Assembly: GCF_036669915.1 (NCBI RefSeq)
Contig: NC_089312.1
Location: 7,641,438 to 7,705,437 of the forward strand
Direction: 5' to 3'
Source: Pocillopora verrucosa
Taxonomy: Eukaryota > Cnidaria > Anthozoa > Scleractinia > Pocilloporidae
DNA length: 64,000 bases
Both the position numbers and the translations under genes were made by a program. Below, one piece after another: positions 22,102-33,600 of this stretch (the stretch's first letter is position 1; every line of letters starts with the position of its first letter). The notes under the pieces are model-generated. The model was not told the origin of the DNA. It saw nothing but the letters and a program-made list of their open reading frames with translations, and did no database searches.

Positions 22102-23269
22102 TACTAATGATGAAGCGTAGTTTCACCCACTACAGCATCCGGTTCTCAAAACTTTTTTCGGTCGTTGAGAGCAAAAAAACTGTGTTATCTTTGAGCACAA
22201 CAACGGCTGTTCACTCGCGTGGTTAGAAAACTGTATTATTTCAAAATTCTTTACGCTCACAACAAAAGAATCGTTGATGGTGCAGACAATTGCTCAGTAC
22301 ATTAAACGCCGGCAATTCAACTCGGAAAATTCTTTATAGAAGATAAATTTCATTGCTAGACGTGTGGGAGACTTCACAGTATTGGTTTACATCAATCGTT
22401 CATAGAATAAAATAACATATATTTGATTGGTGTGGTAACAGGAACAAAAACTCTCCACGCTTATGAAACATTAATCCTCATATTAAACATTAATTGACCA
22501 CAGTTCCGTCCTCTCGTTAATTCTTTTTGTTTTTGTTTTGGCATCATTTTTTCATAAATTTAATGTATTTGGTGGGTTCCATTTTGCTTTCCATTTGATT
22601 TCAAATATTCTTATTTCCTCACCGGCTCTTTTGGACAGATATCAAAGCGTCTAATGTCTAAAAAAACTTCAGCCCACAGTACTGATAGGTATGCTTTAGG
22701 AGAAACGTATTTATCGATCACTATCGCCTTGGTTATTGTACAAAGGAACGATAGAGAAATATTGTTTAAAATTCTGAAAATCCTATCGGAAAGCTGGTAA
22801 TTAGTCTTTGGAAAAAATCAAGCAAAGAGGTCTCGGGTACGTTACTCATGAACAAAACTCTTCTCAGTGCACTCTGGAGTGCATATAATGGGCTCCTGGT
22901 GCACTACGATTTAAAATAAAATTGTTACAACTTCCCGGGAAGCGGGCTTGGTAAATATATGATTTAATATTGCCCGTGCAAGCTTCATTTTCAAACAGTT
23001 TCGCTTCATTTACATCACCAATGTAGCCTTTTTTTCAAATCTGTCACTTGGAACCCATCACGTAGAGTTCTTCGTTCCTTATTAATTTTTTTCCCTCTTT
23101 TTGATTGTGTACCTAAGAAAATGATTTTTCTAAGGTTTCTGTTTATCTTAAAGCTTCCCTACAGAGATGCAGACTGAAAAATAAGCGATCCCAGATAAAG
23201 ATCGTTCAGTGGAACGTGGTAGCTACATCATACAAAAGCAAGATCTGAAAGATCACTATAATAATTATC

Positions 23270-23427
23270 CTTGCTGTCTTCCACGCATCTCCTATAATGG
23301 TAGTTCTGAGAATTTAGTTTTTCATCACTGAAATTATTATCCCCTTATTATCTCAATTGTCATTCCCCATCGGCTTGTTAGTGTAGTGTTATTGTTGGGA
23401 GAAATTGCCTCCTGGTCACTCTAGATC
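23270..23427 (+). mobile_element. Degraded family II short element
   Basis: Contains CCTATAATGGTAGTTCTGAG, TTATTATCCCCTTATTATC and GGGAGAAATTGCCTCCTGG in family II order, with divergent ends. Confidence 0.45.
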
Positions 23428-23479
23428 TTGAGAATAAAAATGTCAAAGTACTCAGCTCTAACGATCTTTCGGTGGGAGA

Positions 23480-23775
23480 CGCAGTGTGCGCTGAATTCCG
23501 GGTTGAGAGGTCTGGGTTCGAGACTTAGCCAGGTCATTGTGTTGTCTTCTTGGGAAAACATATCTCTTCACGGTGCCTCTCTCCATCCGGAGGTATAAAA
23601 AGGTGCAGGAAAAATGTCAGGGAACCCCGATGAAATGCCTGGGCGAGGGGTAACCTTGTGATGGACTGAAATCCCATGTAAGGGGGAGGGGGAGAGGTAA
23701 CTTCCTATTCGCTACATGCTAAGGAAACTGGGATAAAACTCGGGTTGGATGGGCTATCTGGCTTAAGTAAAGACT
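23480..23775 (+). mobile_element. tRNA-type SINE (family S, copy 1)
   Basis: Begins near gacgcagtgtgcgctgaatt. It has a B-box-like ggttcgagac at about 23515 and an internal 'ttgggaaaacatatctc', and ends 'aaactgggataaaactcggg'. The same order of blocks recurs at 58735-59062 and, interrupted, at 31715-32106. Confidence 0.6.
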
Positions 23776-23795
23776 TTGCCTACCATTTTTCTGGG

Positions 23796-24890
23796 TTACA
23801 AAGCAGTTGTATATTGGAACAGTTCGAAAGTGTTCAGGAAATTTTCTGGGTTTTCTAAAACACTCTGAACAACTTCTTCGCAACTTTTCAAACTCACTTT
23901 GTCGAAATCTCGAAACAAATTCACGCCTGGGATGAAAATCTGCGTCAGGTGTCTTTCTGAGAGACATCGTTGCAGTTCTCTTATGGTGTCTAAGAAACGT
24001 TTGGAGAATTTTTCTTCGCTCCAGAACGATTTCACTGGATAGTGTTCTGTTATACGCAACACGAGAGTTTCGAGTTGGAAACTGTCGCATGCATCCCTTT
24101 GAGAGTACATGTCGCCCATAATGATCTCAAGAATAAGCAGACATTTTATGCGACAGCCCATGTCTATTTCCAGTAGCTTCCTCATGGGGCCAGGAAAATC
24201 AATCTGCCACTGGTACGATGACCTACTCGGTGATGGCCTGGCTACCAAGTGAAATCCGGTCTTAATGACTTCTTCCTTCAAAGTCTTGCTCATCCAATCA
24301 GCTTGCTTGGATTCCCACCCATGCGCAGAGAGCACCCAGCGTCCTGGATAAGGAATTGCTGGGATAAGATCAACGCTGTATGCTTCAACGTCTTGTCCGC
24401 TGACCCGCATTGAAATCACATCGTCGTCGTCGACGACTTCTACACAAAAGTTACTCCCTTCGAGTAATTCCAGAAAAGACGAGCTGCTGATCACTCGGTT
24501 TACAAGCTCGAAGAGTTTCTCTCTGACAATCTTAGCCGACATGTAAACCTTGCTGGGATTACTGTTCCCACTGCAAAATTTCCACTTAGACACCATTTTT
24601 TTACCAGTAAGTTTCGCTAGCGCAAATCCCGCTGGTGTTTGCCCGTCTTCGACAGAAATCTCTTCAGGGTCCACCCCGTGAAAAATCAGAAGTACTTCGT
24701 AATGGATGGGTGACTTGATGGTATAAAAGCTTTTAGGGTTGACCATTTCAAAGTCAAATTTTCCATCCAGTTTCTTCACTTCTTCCAATAATGGATTAAT
24801 TAGGTTTTCGATTTCCTTAAGCTTCTTTCGACGATATCGCACGAAGGCATCAGCGTGGTTTTTGAGAAAATTATCCAGCGCTGCTTTCAT
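23796..24890 (-). CDS. Mab-21 / cGAS-fold protein, intronless paralogue
   Basis: 364 residues, the usual Mab-21 length, read from the ATG at 24888-24890; the frame stays open upstream but without another ATG. The domain follows its neighbour block by block: KIENL-type spine helix (EIENLINPLLEEVKKL), SFYTIKSPIHYEVLLIF, GQTPAGFALAKLTG, YSVDLIPAIPYPGRWVLSAHGW, and C-terminal IFIPGVNLFRDF. In an ungapped alignment with the neighbour, the metal-binding E-x-D pair becomes His63-x-Glu65, while the third acidic site is kept as Asp174. The GS position reads KS. So this copy has lost what the neighbour keeps, and the reverse. Catalytic activity is unlikely by itself; a binding or regulatory role is possible. 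Same strand and tandem arrangement indicate local duplication. Confidence 0.8.
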   Translation of the reverse strand: MKAALDNFLKNHADAFVRYRRKKLKEIENLINPLLEEVKKLDGKFDFEMVNPKSFYTIKSPIHYEVLLIFHGVDPEEISVEDGQTPAGFALAKLTGKKMVSKWKFCSGNSNPSKVYMSAKIVREKLFELVNRVISSSSFLELLEGSNFCVEVVDDDDVISMRVSGQDVEAYSVDLIPAIPYPGRWVLSAHGWESKQADWMSKTLKEEVIKTGFHLVARPSPSRSSYQWQIDFPGPMRKLLEIDMGCRIKCLLILEIIMGDMYSQRDACDSFQLETLVLRITEHYPVKSFWSEEKFSKRFLDTIRELQRCLSERHLTQIFIPGVNLFRDFDKVSLKSCEEVVQSVLENPENFLNTFELFQYTTAL

Positions 24891-24968
24891 CGTAGTGTGC
24901 CACTGATCCGAAATAATGTTCTCGAAAAAAAAAGCTTCCCGCGACCAAATGATGGCTGAATAAGACAA

Positions 24969-27698
24969 GAACTAATTACCAAGCGGTAATATGTTTGTTT
25001 CTGTCTTAATGGGTCGACTCCTCTGTTATATTAAAATTTCATGGAAGATTAACCGCTGAGTTGCGGCGCTCAACCACCTCTCACGTTTCCACCGTGTGAC
25101 TGTTTGATTTCGTTTTTGACTGCAGCAGGTCAAAGAATTTCTGTTTTAAATCTGTTATACTCTACGTAAATACACACCTGATAAATGCCAAATGCTAAAC
25201 AGTCTTTCTCATCCGATGTGCCAGCGAACCCGAATATTTGTTTAACATTTATTGGAGAGACTTGAAAAAGCCACTTTAAGCCAACAGGATTTTAAAATTT
25301 CGCTTTTTGTATTAATGTTGAAACTCGTGACATCGTGATTTGCATATAACATCATTGAAAAAGATAATAGTCATTTTCGCTCGCCGCTAGACGAGGTCAA
25401 TAAACGGGGGAGACGATAAATACTGGACATGACAATAGAAATTTCCTCAGTAGGATACAAGAAGGCAATTATTAAATCTCGCTACTTTATCCACACTACA
25501 TATGTTTTGCTCTTATTACTGTTGTTTTTTTTTCGGTAACTGAACAGACAAATTAAGAAATATAAAAACAGCATCTCTCGTGTACTAATTTAAACATGCC
25601 ATCGAAATCGGTGAACGAATTGATCTCGTTGTAAAAGGTCCAAAACTGATCTTTCTTGGGGGAGATTATCATCCAGTTATACAAACTATCATAAAATTTC
25701 CCTGAGACAAAATACTTTTAATTTTTATTTTTATTTAGACAAGTTCTTTCTAGAAACAAACATAAAACACTATCAAGACGGACCTTGTGGATGAATTAAA
25801 TGGTAAAAATTGTAATCATTGGAAAAAATTCATTTCTTCTCGACATCATGCACATAAACAAAATATTTTCCTCTGTTTCTCTTATTTCTCTCTCTTTCTC
25901 TTTTCTTCAAAACAGTTTCATAAACTCGTTTGCAATTAACAAAACGACGCTAATTAATAACAGAACCTCTGGCTTACATGCATATTCATTCTAAACTTTT
26001 AAATTAAAACTTTAAAACTCTCAAAATGTGAGAGCGTTCGCCGACATTCATCAAAATGTCTCTGATTTACACCAAATTACATTTTCAAATCTACCTGCAT
26101 TGTTTTGACTGCTGTGCGCTTTTTCCATCACAAAGGAAAAAAAACAAAACAAATTTTAAAGATATGCCTATTGAAACGGGTGATTCGTGCTTCTAGCCTA
26201 GTCAACACTTTCCCATAGATAGTAAATACAGGTGTATCTAGGTTAATAAACACAAGAAACCATACATTTCCCAGAAATTATACTGGAAACGAAAAATGAA
26301 GCGGGAGGGAATCTTTTACTGCTCGCCGGTAGCAGGTACATCTTATCGTAATATCTTATCGTAAAATTACCACAATAGAAATTCTCTTTGTACGTTTATC
26401 ATTTCAATTTTGCAGGAAATTAAGAATTTACAAAAAGGCAAATATGCAAATATACCTTTAAGTGAAGAAACAAAGCAAAAAAGCTAATGCTCCAACACTT
26501 ATGAGAATAAAAATAAATTATGAAAAAAAACATATATTCAGTTCATAAACCAGCCCTTTCATTTAATAATTTTGAAATAAGACTCCGTACCGTATGGTCG
26601 CATATAATCTCTTATCTTATATCTTATAAGTGTAAATAGAGACATAGATACGAAATTTTATATTTTCCTCAATGTGACACAAAACGTATCAGCGATTAAT
26701 ATTAATGTTCAACTCTTGCCCTGCTAAGGAAAGAAACTAAATCTTTGATCGACCTACAAAAAATTGAAATAACATCATGCCATGATAAACTTTGGTTCGG
26801 GGAAAATTGCGGACACTGTAATATTTATAAGCCTCAAATTAAGATTTTCTTAACAATAGAAAATCCACTCAGGGGACAACCTTGAAAGTAGAAAAAAACC
26901 TGTCCCTGAGTAGAAGTGTTCCTTTCATAAAAATACAACAAATGCAGTAAAACCTAAATTCTGGGAAAAACGCGGAACTAGAAAAACGTAACTGAATAGA
27001 GATGTCCTAAAGTAGAGTTACCAAAGACATGGCTCATAAGGTGGAACTTACATTGAAGAGGCAAAATCGGAAATAGAAATAAGTGTCCCTGAGTATAGGT
27101 GTTTATTCAGTAGAGATGACAAGTTAGACCATAGAACCTACATTCAAACTTGAGGCTGGAAAAAGTGCCCCCGAATAGAGATGTCCCAAAGTAAAGTTAG
27201 GAAATGCATCGTTCATTCAGTGGAACGTACATTAAAGGGACAAACTCGGGACTAGAAAAAGTGTCCCTTTATAGAGGTTTCCCTTTAGTAAAGATAACAT
27301 ATGGAAAGGTTACCCCAGTGGACATTCAGGTGACAGTCTTGTTAAAAAATGTTTCCTACGAAGTGGTGACCCTTCCAAAAGGGTAACGACGATGATTGGA
27401 ATTTCTTCCTTTAGGACCAAAGATTGTCTATTTGAACCAAAGGTTATTCATTATCATTTTTCCTCTGTATCCTCAAGGAAAGGCAGTTTACAACACTTGG
27501 CGACTTTTTTTTCTTTTTTTATGCTTTTTCACTATGTTACAATGTACTATTTTGCTCTTTTTTAAGAAACAAATACATAACCAATTCCGATATAAATACT
27601 ATTATTTCATCGTCTGGCCATTTGCACATTCGTAAGATGGGCCCTCGAGAAAGCACCGTGTTGTTGTCTTTGGCTGTGTTTTCCGTGTTTTCCTTTGG
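24969..27698. other. AT-rich intergenic region
   Basis: Lies between the second Mab-21 gene and the 3' end of the release-factor gene. Apart from the tandem array at 26880-27320, I see only AT-rich sequence with no coding exon. Confidence 0.5.
26880..27320. repeat. Degenerate tandem array, unit about 90 bp
   Basis: About five units share the order 'gg-act-agaaaaagtgtccc', 'tgaatagagatgtccc', 'aagtagagtta' and 'gtggaacctacattaaa'. Units differ by 20-30 percent by eye. The array ends at about 27320. Confidence 0.65.
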
Positions 27699-30600
27699 TT
27701 ACCTATTCCCTTTCTTCCCGGTGTCATATTGACTGGTAAGTTCCTGTAGCGCCTCGGCTTCGTGTTGAGACTGCAAAGCCGTGATCATGTGATTAAGTTT
27801 GTCTTCTCCCTCCAAAAACAGTTCTGCTCCATGCTCAGTCATACCTATTCTGTGATCAGTCACTCGGCCCTTGGGGAAGACATGCTCGTTTTTAGACTTT
27901 GAAGGAGGATATGCACAACAAGCTGTGCAATTTTTTTTTTATCACCGCCATAGCTTTACAATTATTCACGAAGGCGAAGTGAATATTTTTGAATAACAAC
28001 AATATGCATTGAGCCCGAGGACAATAATTGTTATTGGTACAATCGTTCCTTTGCTTTCGAATTTTCTGGTAAATTAGTTACGTGGTTGAAATTATTTTGT
28101 AACAAAATATGCGCACTACTTTCGCTATTCATAAATAGAGAAAGCACTACGCATATTTTGTTGTGGTTTTTTTGATTACTCGTCTCAAGACAGGCACACA
28201 ATTTCCACTAGGTTTATTTTAATCAGTCGGTAAAAAATTCAAGTTACTTTCGAAGAGCGTTACGTTACAAGAGCGTTACGTTAGTCGCATCTTTTGTGCT
28301 CTTCGAATTTCAATTTTCTACTATTGCGTTTATCACTTCCTCGAAAAACATTGACAAAACACAATACAGCCATTTTGAAAAGTAGCGCTCCTGCTCTAAT
28401 CACCTCGCGCGAGGTGATTATAGCGAGATATGACACAATTCTCGACCAGAGTTGACCAGTTGAGGTCAGGTGATCATAGCGATTGGGGACAAACATCAAA
28501 CATTCGAAATCATGTCTCCAACACTTCAAATTTCACCATAATTTCCCGACTTATGAGTTGGATTTTCTTATAAAGTAACAACAGCGGAGAAATGTGCAAA
28601 ACAGACAACTTTCTATCGTTCTTGTAAAGCTTACAATGTATCGACTGAATATTTCTCACTTAAAAAGACCATAGTAAACCTAAACAGAGGAAAACCTTGG
28701 ACTCACCTGAGGAAAGTTGTACGTCCTTATCTTTTCTGATCTTCCTCCACTCCCGATCTAATTAAATGGAAAACGTTTCGTTTCAGGCCACATTTGATTG
28801 AGTGTCGTAAAACAGCAAACTAAGTAAACGCAACAGCTACAACAACTACGGCAGCGACACAGCGGTCAAACTTTGGACGTACGCACGGGGATCTAATCTG
28901 GCCGGCCGCGCTCCAGTTTCCCGCGCAAAATCTCAAAGGAAAACATAGGGTACAACTGCTATCACTAAAAATAAGCAATTGAAACGCTCATAGAATCTAT
29001 AAAAGACAACAAATGCAGGGAAAAGAAGAACTCGAACCTTTTCGAACATAAAGCTTACTCTTTCGATCATCCTTTTGATTTAAATTTTTTTCTCAGATTT
29101 ATCCTAAAAGTTATACCGTTTTAAAACACCGTGACTTGCTAGCTCGTGCGATTGGTTCTGACAGTCTGAAAGCACGTTAACTAGCCAATATAAAGTTCGC
29201 ATGCGCAAAAGTTTGACCGCTGTGTTTCGTGTTTATCGCATCAGTCAATCAGACTTTCCGTTTTACAGCTGACCTGTTTTCTGCGGGCTTCAGATCTTTC
29301 TGAATCCAGTTGTCGACGCTGTATATCGTAAAGACGCGTTCGTAACACTTGTAAGGCTTTGTGTCGATTCTAAAAAGGGGGAAAAAACTTAGAATACATT
29401 TTTTAAAGAGTATCGTTATTACAGGAGTAATCACAACGGCAAATCAGGATGATGCAAATCGTGCTAAATCAAGAAACTGCTTAAAGCGCGGGAAAACGCG
29501 AGCGACCAAGTAGCGACTGGTTTCGGTATTGCATCTGATTGGCTAAGAAGATTGCACGCATATTCTGAGCCAATCACGTAGCGTAACGAAGAGAAACCAA
29601 TGCCGACGCATCGAGTGTGTCAATGATGTCCTTACCACATTTCAACGTAATCTATGATCTATTATTGAGCAGACCAACGGCAACATGAAATGTCTTTGTT
29701 TTAAATGATAACAAAGCAAATTTCTGTTGGTGGAATGTCATCTATGCGCCTGTGCTCTAATGGATCATAAGAAGGAAACAATCAAAATGCGAACATAATG
29801 CAGCTTATCATATAATACCTGAATCTGAGATCGTTCCTCTTGACAACCGACCACAAGTCCCGTCGGTAAATGAGTTATTCTGACTGCAGAATCAGTTTTG
29901 TTGACATGCTGACCGCCGGCGCTGAAACAAACCAGAAAAACTTTCTTGAGAAGCACTTCACTGCCGGCGTTTTTGTACTGTTGTTAAGTTACTTACCCAG
30001 ACGCTCTAAATGTATCAACTTTGAGATCGTTTGGATTAATCACCACATCTACCTGGAGAAAAAGCAATGCCAGTAACTTAAAAAAAAAAAGGAACAGTGT
30101 GTATTGTGAGGTATCGTAATTTAATTGACGTCGATGATATGTATTAAAAGGCATCGTAACTAATTTAGTTACTCTGTACTGAAGCATTTTAGTAATTACA
30201 AAAAGAGTAATGTCTGTAGTAAGTAATGTGCGTATTGCCGGGTATGCAAATAATTTAATTAACTGAATGTTAGCATTTTAGTGCCTGTGTTACAAAAATA
30301 ATAAAAAAATATTTTAAAAAATCAATGCTTCTGATTAGTAATACCATAATAACCAATAGTAGGATACTAATAAGTAAATAAACCGCTTGTGGTGGCCGAG
30401 AAGACGCATAACACCTACCTTGCTCCGGGTGTTCAGGAAGGAAAAACTGACCGTGATAGTACATGGCGCGATTGTAGCAGAGGAGTGAAAAAAAAGAGAG
30501 GAGCCTGGGTCGGGTTGCGACCCGTTCCAAAACGTTAAGGACTAAATAACGCTCGAAACTGAAGTGAGAAATTTTGAGGATAGTTTCTCAGGCTTGGGCA

Positions 30601-33600
30601 ATATTCCCAATTTTTGAACGCACACGATGTGGTCATTCCAATATACTTGATTGAAATGTAACTGTACCTCTTCAGGTTGTGGTAACACTGCCACAGTCAT
30701 AGTACTAGTGTGAATACGGCCTAGCGACTCTGTATGCGGAACTCTTTGCACTCTGTGAACACCAGTTTCAAACTAGCAAAAAATAACAACTAAGGTCGTC
30801 ATTAACCAAGTTTAGAAGAGAGATATCTATTATTGGCACATTCAAAGAGTCTTTTTGTCGACCGTTTCCGGGTAAATTAGAACCTACAGTATCAGCTGGA
30901 AGAAGCATGAAAATCAACAACAAACTCAACCCACATTTGAGGCTATGCCCAGGAAACAAACCTAAGCAACATTCAGCCTGCGCGCGGGCCCTCATTAACG
31001 TTTCGGCGCGAGCGTTTCTTCATTGCGGGAGAGTACAGCGTGTATGAAACATTGAGTAGCGCAGCTGGTGAGAAGTCTATAGGGAGTGTAACAGATAGTG
31101 ACCTTAAGCAGTCAGCACGACAACGCCGACGAAGTCATAAAAATTTTCGTGGTCTGAGCATGGCAACCCCAATGGCAAATAATTTAAGTTTCCATTTGGA
31201 GCTGCTCACATACGTTATGCTGAAGTTGGAGTGAGGCGACGTGAGAGACAAAAAAGACATCTAGCCATTCGTGAAATTCTAACTAACATAAATCTCATTT
31301 TTTAATCGATTTTTCCTCGGTGTTGTCGTCTTGACAGCTTAGGGTTCGTAATAATGTAGGCCTAATCACAAGCTACGCCACATTTGTAAGGTGTGCACTC
31401 TTGCAACAAACTCTTAATGTTTAAATACTCATTCAAGTTACCTTCATCGTGCCAAACACACCACTCCCTACAATACTCACAGAAGCTTCCTGCAAACAGT
31501 AGAACAAAATTGAACTCAATATTATTTATTTTTAAATTACAGCGTGAAAACAAAGCTACCAAGAGTTCTTAGTTCAATCAGAAATTGTTTTTATTTGTTC
31601 GGTTTTAGTTGAAATTCTCCAAGATTCATTCATTAGGACCTAAGAGCATAACGGAAAAAATTCAATTTGTACAGTGTAACTGTACAATGTGTACAGTAAT
31701 TCAAACAAAACTCCACACTGAACTCCGGGTTGAGAGGTCTGGGTTCGATACATGACCAGAGGCCCGTTTCTCGAAAGTTCCGGGCCCGAAGCCATAGTTA
31801 TTTTAAAATTAAATGTTAAAGAACAGAGAAGCAGGTTTTGGCACCCTAATTATTCCATTTTGTTTATTTAGCTGTCTGATAGTTTTATTGTACAACTTTC
31901 AAAACTTTTGAAACCATCAACTTGAATGAAAACAGAACAGCTATGCGGGCCCATTAAGTTACCAGGACCTTCGAGAAACGGGCCCCATGCATACCATTGT
32001 GTGGTGTCCATGGGGAAAACACTTTACTCCCAAAGTTTCTCTCTAAATGGGTACCAGAAAATTGTCAGGGAAGCCTGATGAAACACTAGGGGTAACCGTG
32101 CGATAGATTAAAAATTCAAAATAGTTCCAACAAATTATCATATAGTCCAAACTTTCAAGTCTACCTTAATACCACCACCTTCACTTTTACTAATGTTCAG
32201 AATTTCAAATTTCCACTTCTTGTAAGCTGAAAACCTGGGGTAGGCAAGAAAAGATAAATTAAAGGAAAAGTGTGCTCCAGAAACAATTGAAAGAATCTTA
32301 CGTCAGCCATCACAAAGTATTATACAACAGTTATCTCCTTACATACTGACACAAAAATTTTTGGCACCTTTTAAGACAATTTTTTGAAAGGATAGACTAG
32401 TCTTTAATCAACAAAGACAAAAATTGTTTGATTTCTAGTTCTTCTTTAAAACCATTTGTTTCACCCCGTTCTAGTGGCAATTACACCACAGGGGCCATAA
32501 ACATATAACTCTTATTCACTGAATTCAAATTTTACTTAACCGAAGATCTGATTCTTTATTCTCCCATCTGGCTGCTACGCATTTCCTTGTAAATTAGTTA
32601 TGAGAATTGGGTGCTAGATCAAGATAACAACTTCTACCTGGTTAGTTTGTATATTCTCATTACATGTTTGCTGGATAATGTATGGATGTTATAGGGAGAA
32701 ACTATATGTTAAGCACTTCTGAGGGTTAAACCAGTCTCTAATTTAAAGGAATTATTGTTTGATAAAATTGATACTCGCAGAATTTTACATTGACTGCACA
32801 CTTAAAAGACATATCAACTTTTTAGTTTTTAAGACAAACCTTTGATACATTGTCAACATCTCCTCAGTAAACAAGGATGCTTCCTTTCCACCAGTGCCTG
32901 CAGACCACAAATATAGCAATTATTATTTGCTCAGTGCCACACACCTCTATCTTTAGTTTTTGAAAGAGAATGGCTGATGTTAAGATATTTAATCAGTCTT
33001 GCATCATTTTCCGTGGAACTCAGCAAACTGCAAACAGCAGAAGCTGGGATGTGCAATTATGGAATATGTATTCCAAGGAAAATACCAATCAGATGTGAGA
33101 AAACTTAACAGACAGATTAAGTAATTATAAGTTTATGATCTGGAGTTTTTCTTGCATGTCCTGAACTTTCTGTAATTGGTCAGTGCACTATAATTTTCCT
33201 TGCATTATCAAATCATTGTGTTCATAGTTTCTTAATCTTCAGAGTAAAAAGCATTTAGCAGGATTACCAAGCATTTTGTAATTACATTTGTTTCATACAC
33301 CGCCATTCTATACCCAGTTAGGTCAATTTGTACCCAACCAGTTGAGTCATTTCAAACCCAAACTAATAAATTATTTTCCTCACATACCAGCCCTTAATTC
33401 TAGTATGGCACTGTTTTCATCATCACCATCTTGAGGAATAAGAGCCTTAAGCAACTCATCCTAGGAAAGAAAATGTAGCAAACAAAATTAAACAATTCAG
33501 TTTTTGTGTATTTCTATCAGAGGCTATTGCACCTAACGTGATGCAACACCAGAATAAGTCTGAATGATCAGAATATAAAATTGAGGGAAGGGGTAACATT

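Larger units (their letters stand above)
22102..23795. other. Spacer between the two Mab-21 genes
   Basis: No coding exon recognised. It holds a degraded family II element at about 23270-23427 and a tRNA-type SINE at about 23480-23775, which runs up to the 3' end of the second Mab-21 gene. Confidence 0.5.

Noticed and set aside
23510-23530. tRNA gene suggested by the ggttcgagac B box
   Set aside because: No closing acceptor or anticodon stem could be drawn, and the same block recurs in longer similar repeats, so it is a SINE.
24891-24968. 26-residue N-terminal extension of the second Mab-21 gene
   Set aside because: The frame is open but has no ATG, and the extension has no counterpart in the paralogue; the ATG at 24890 gives the normal family length.
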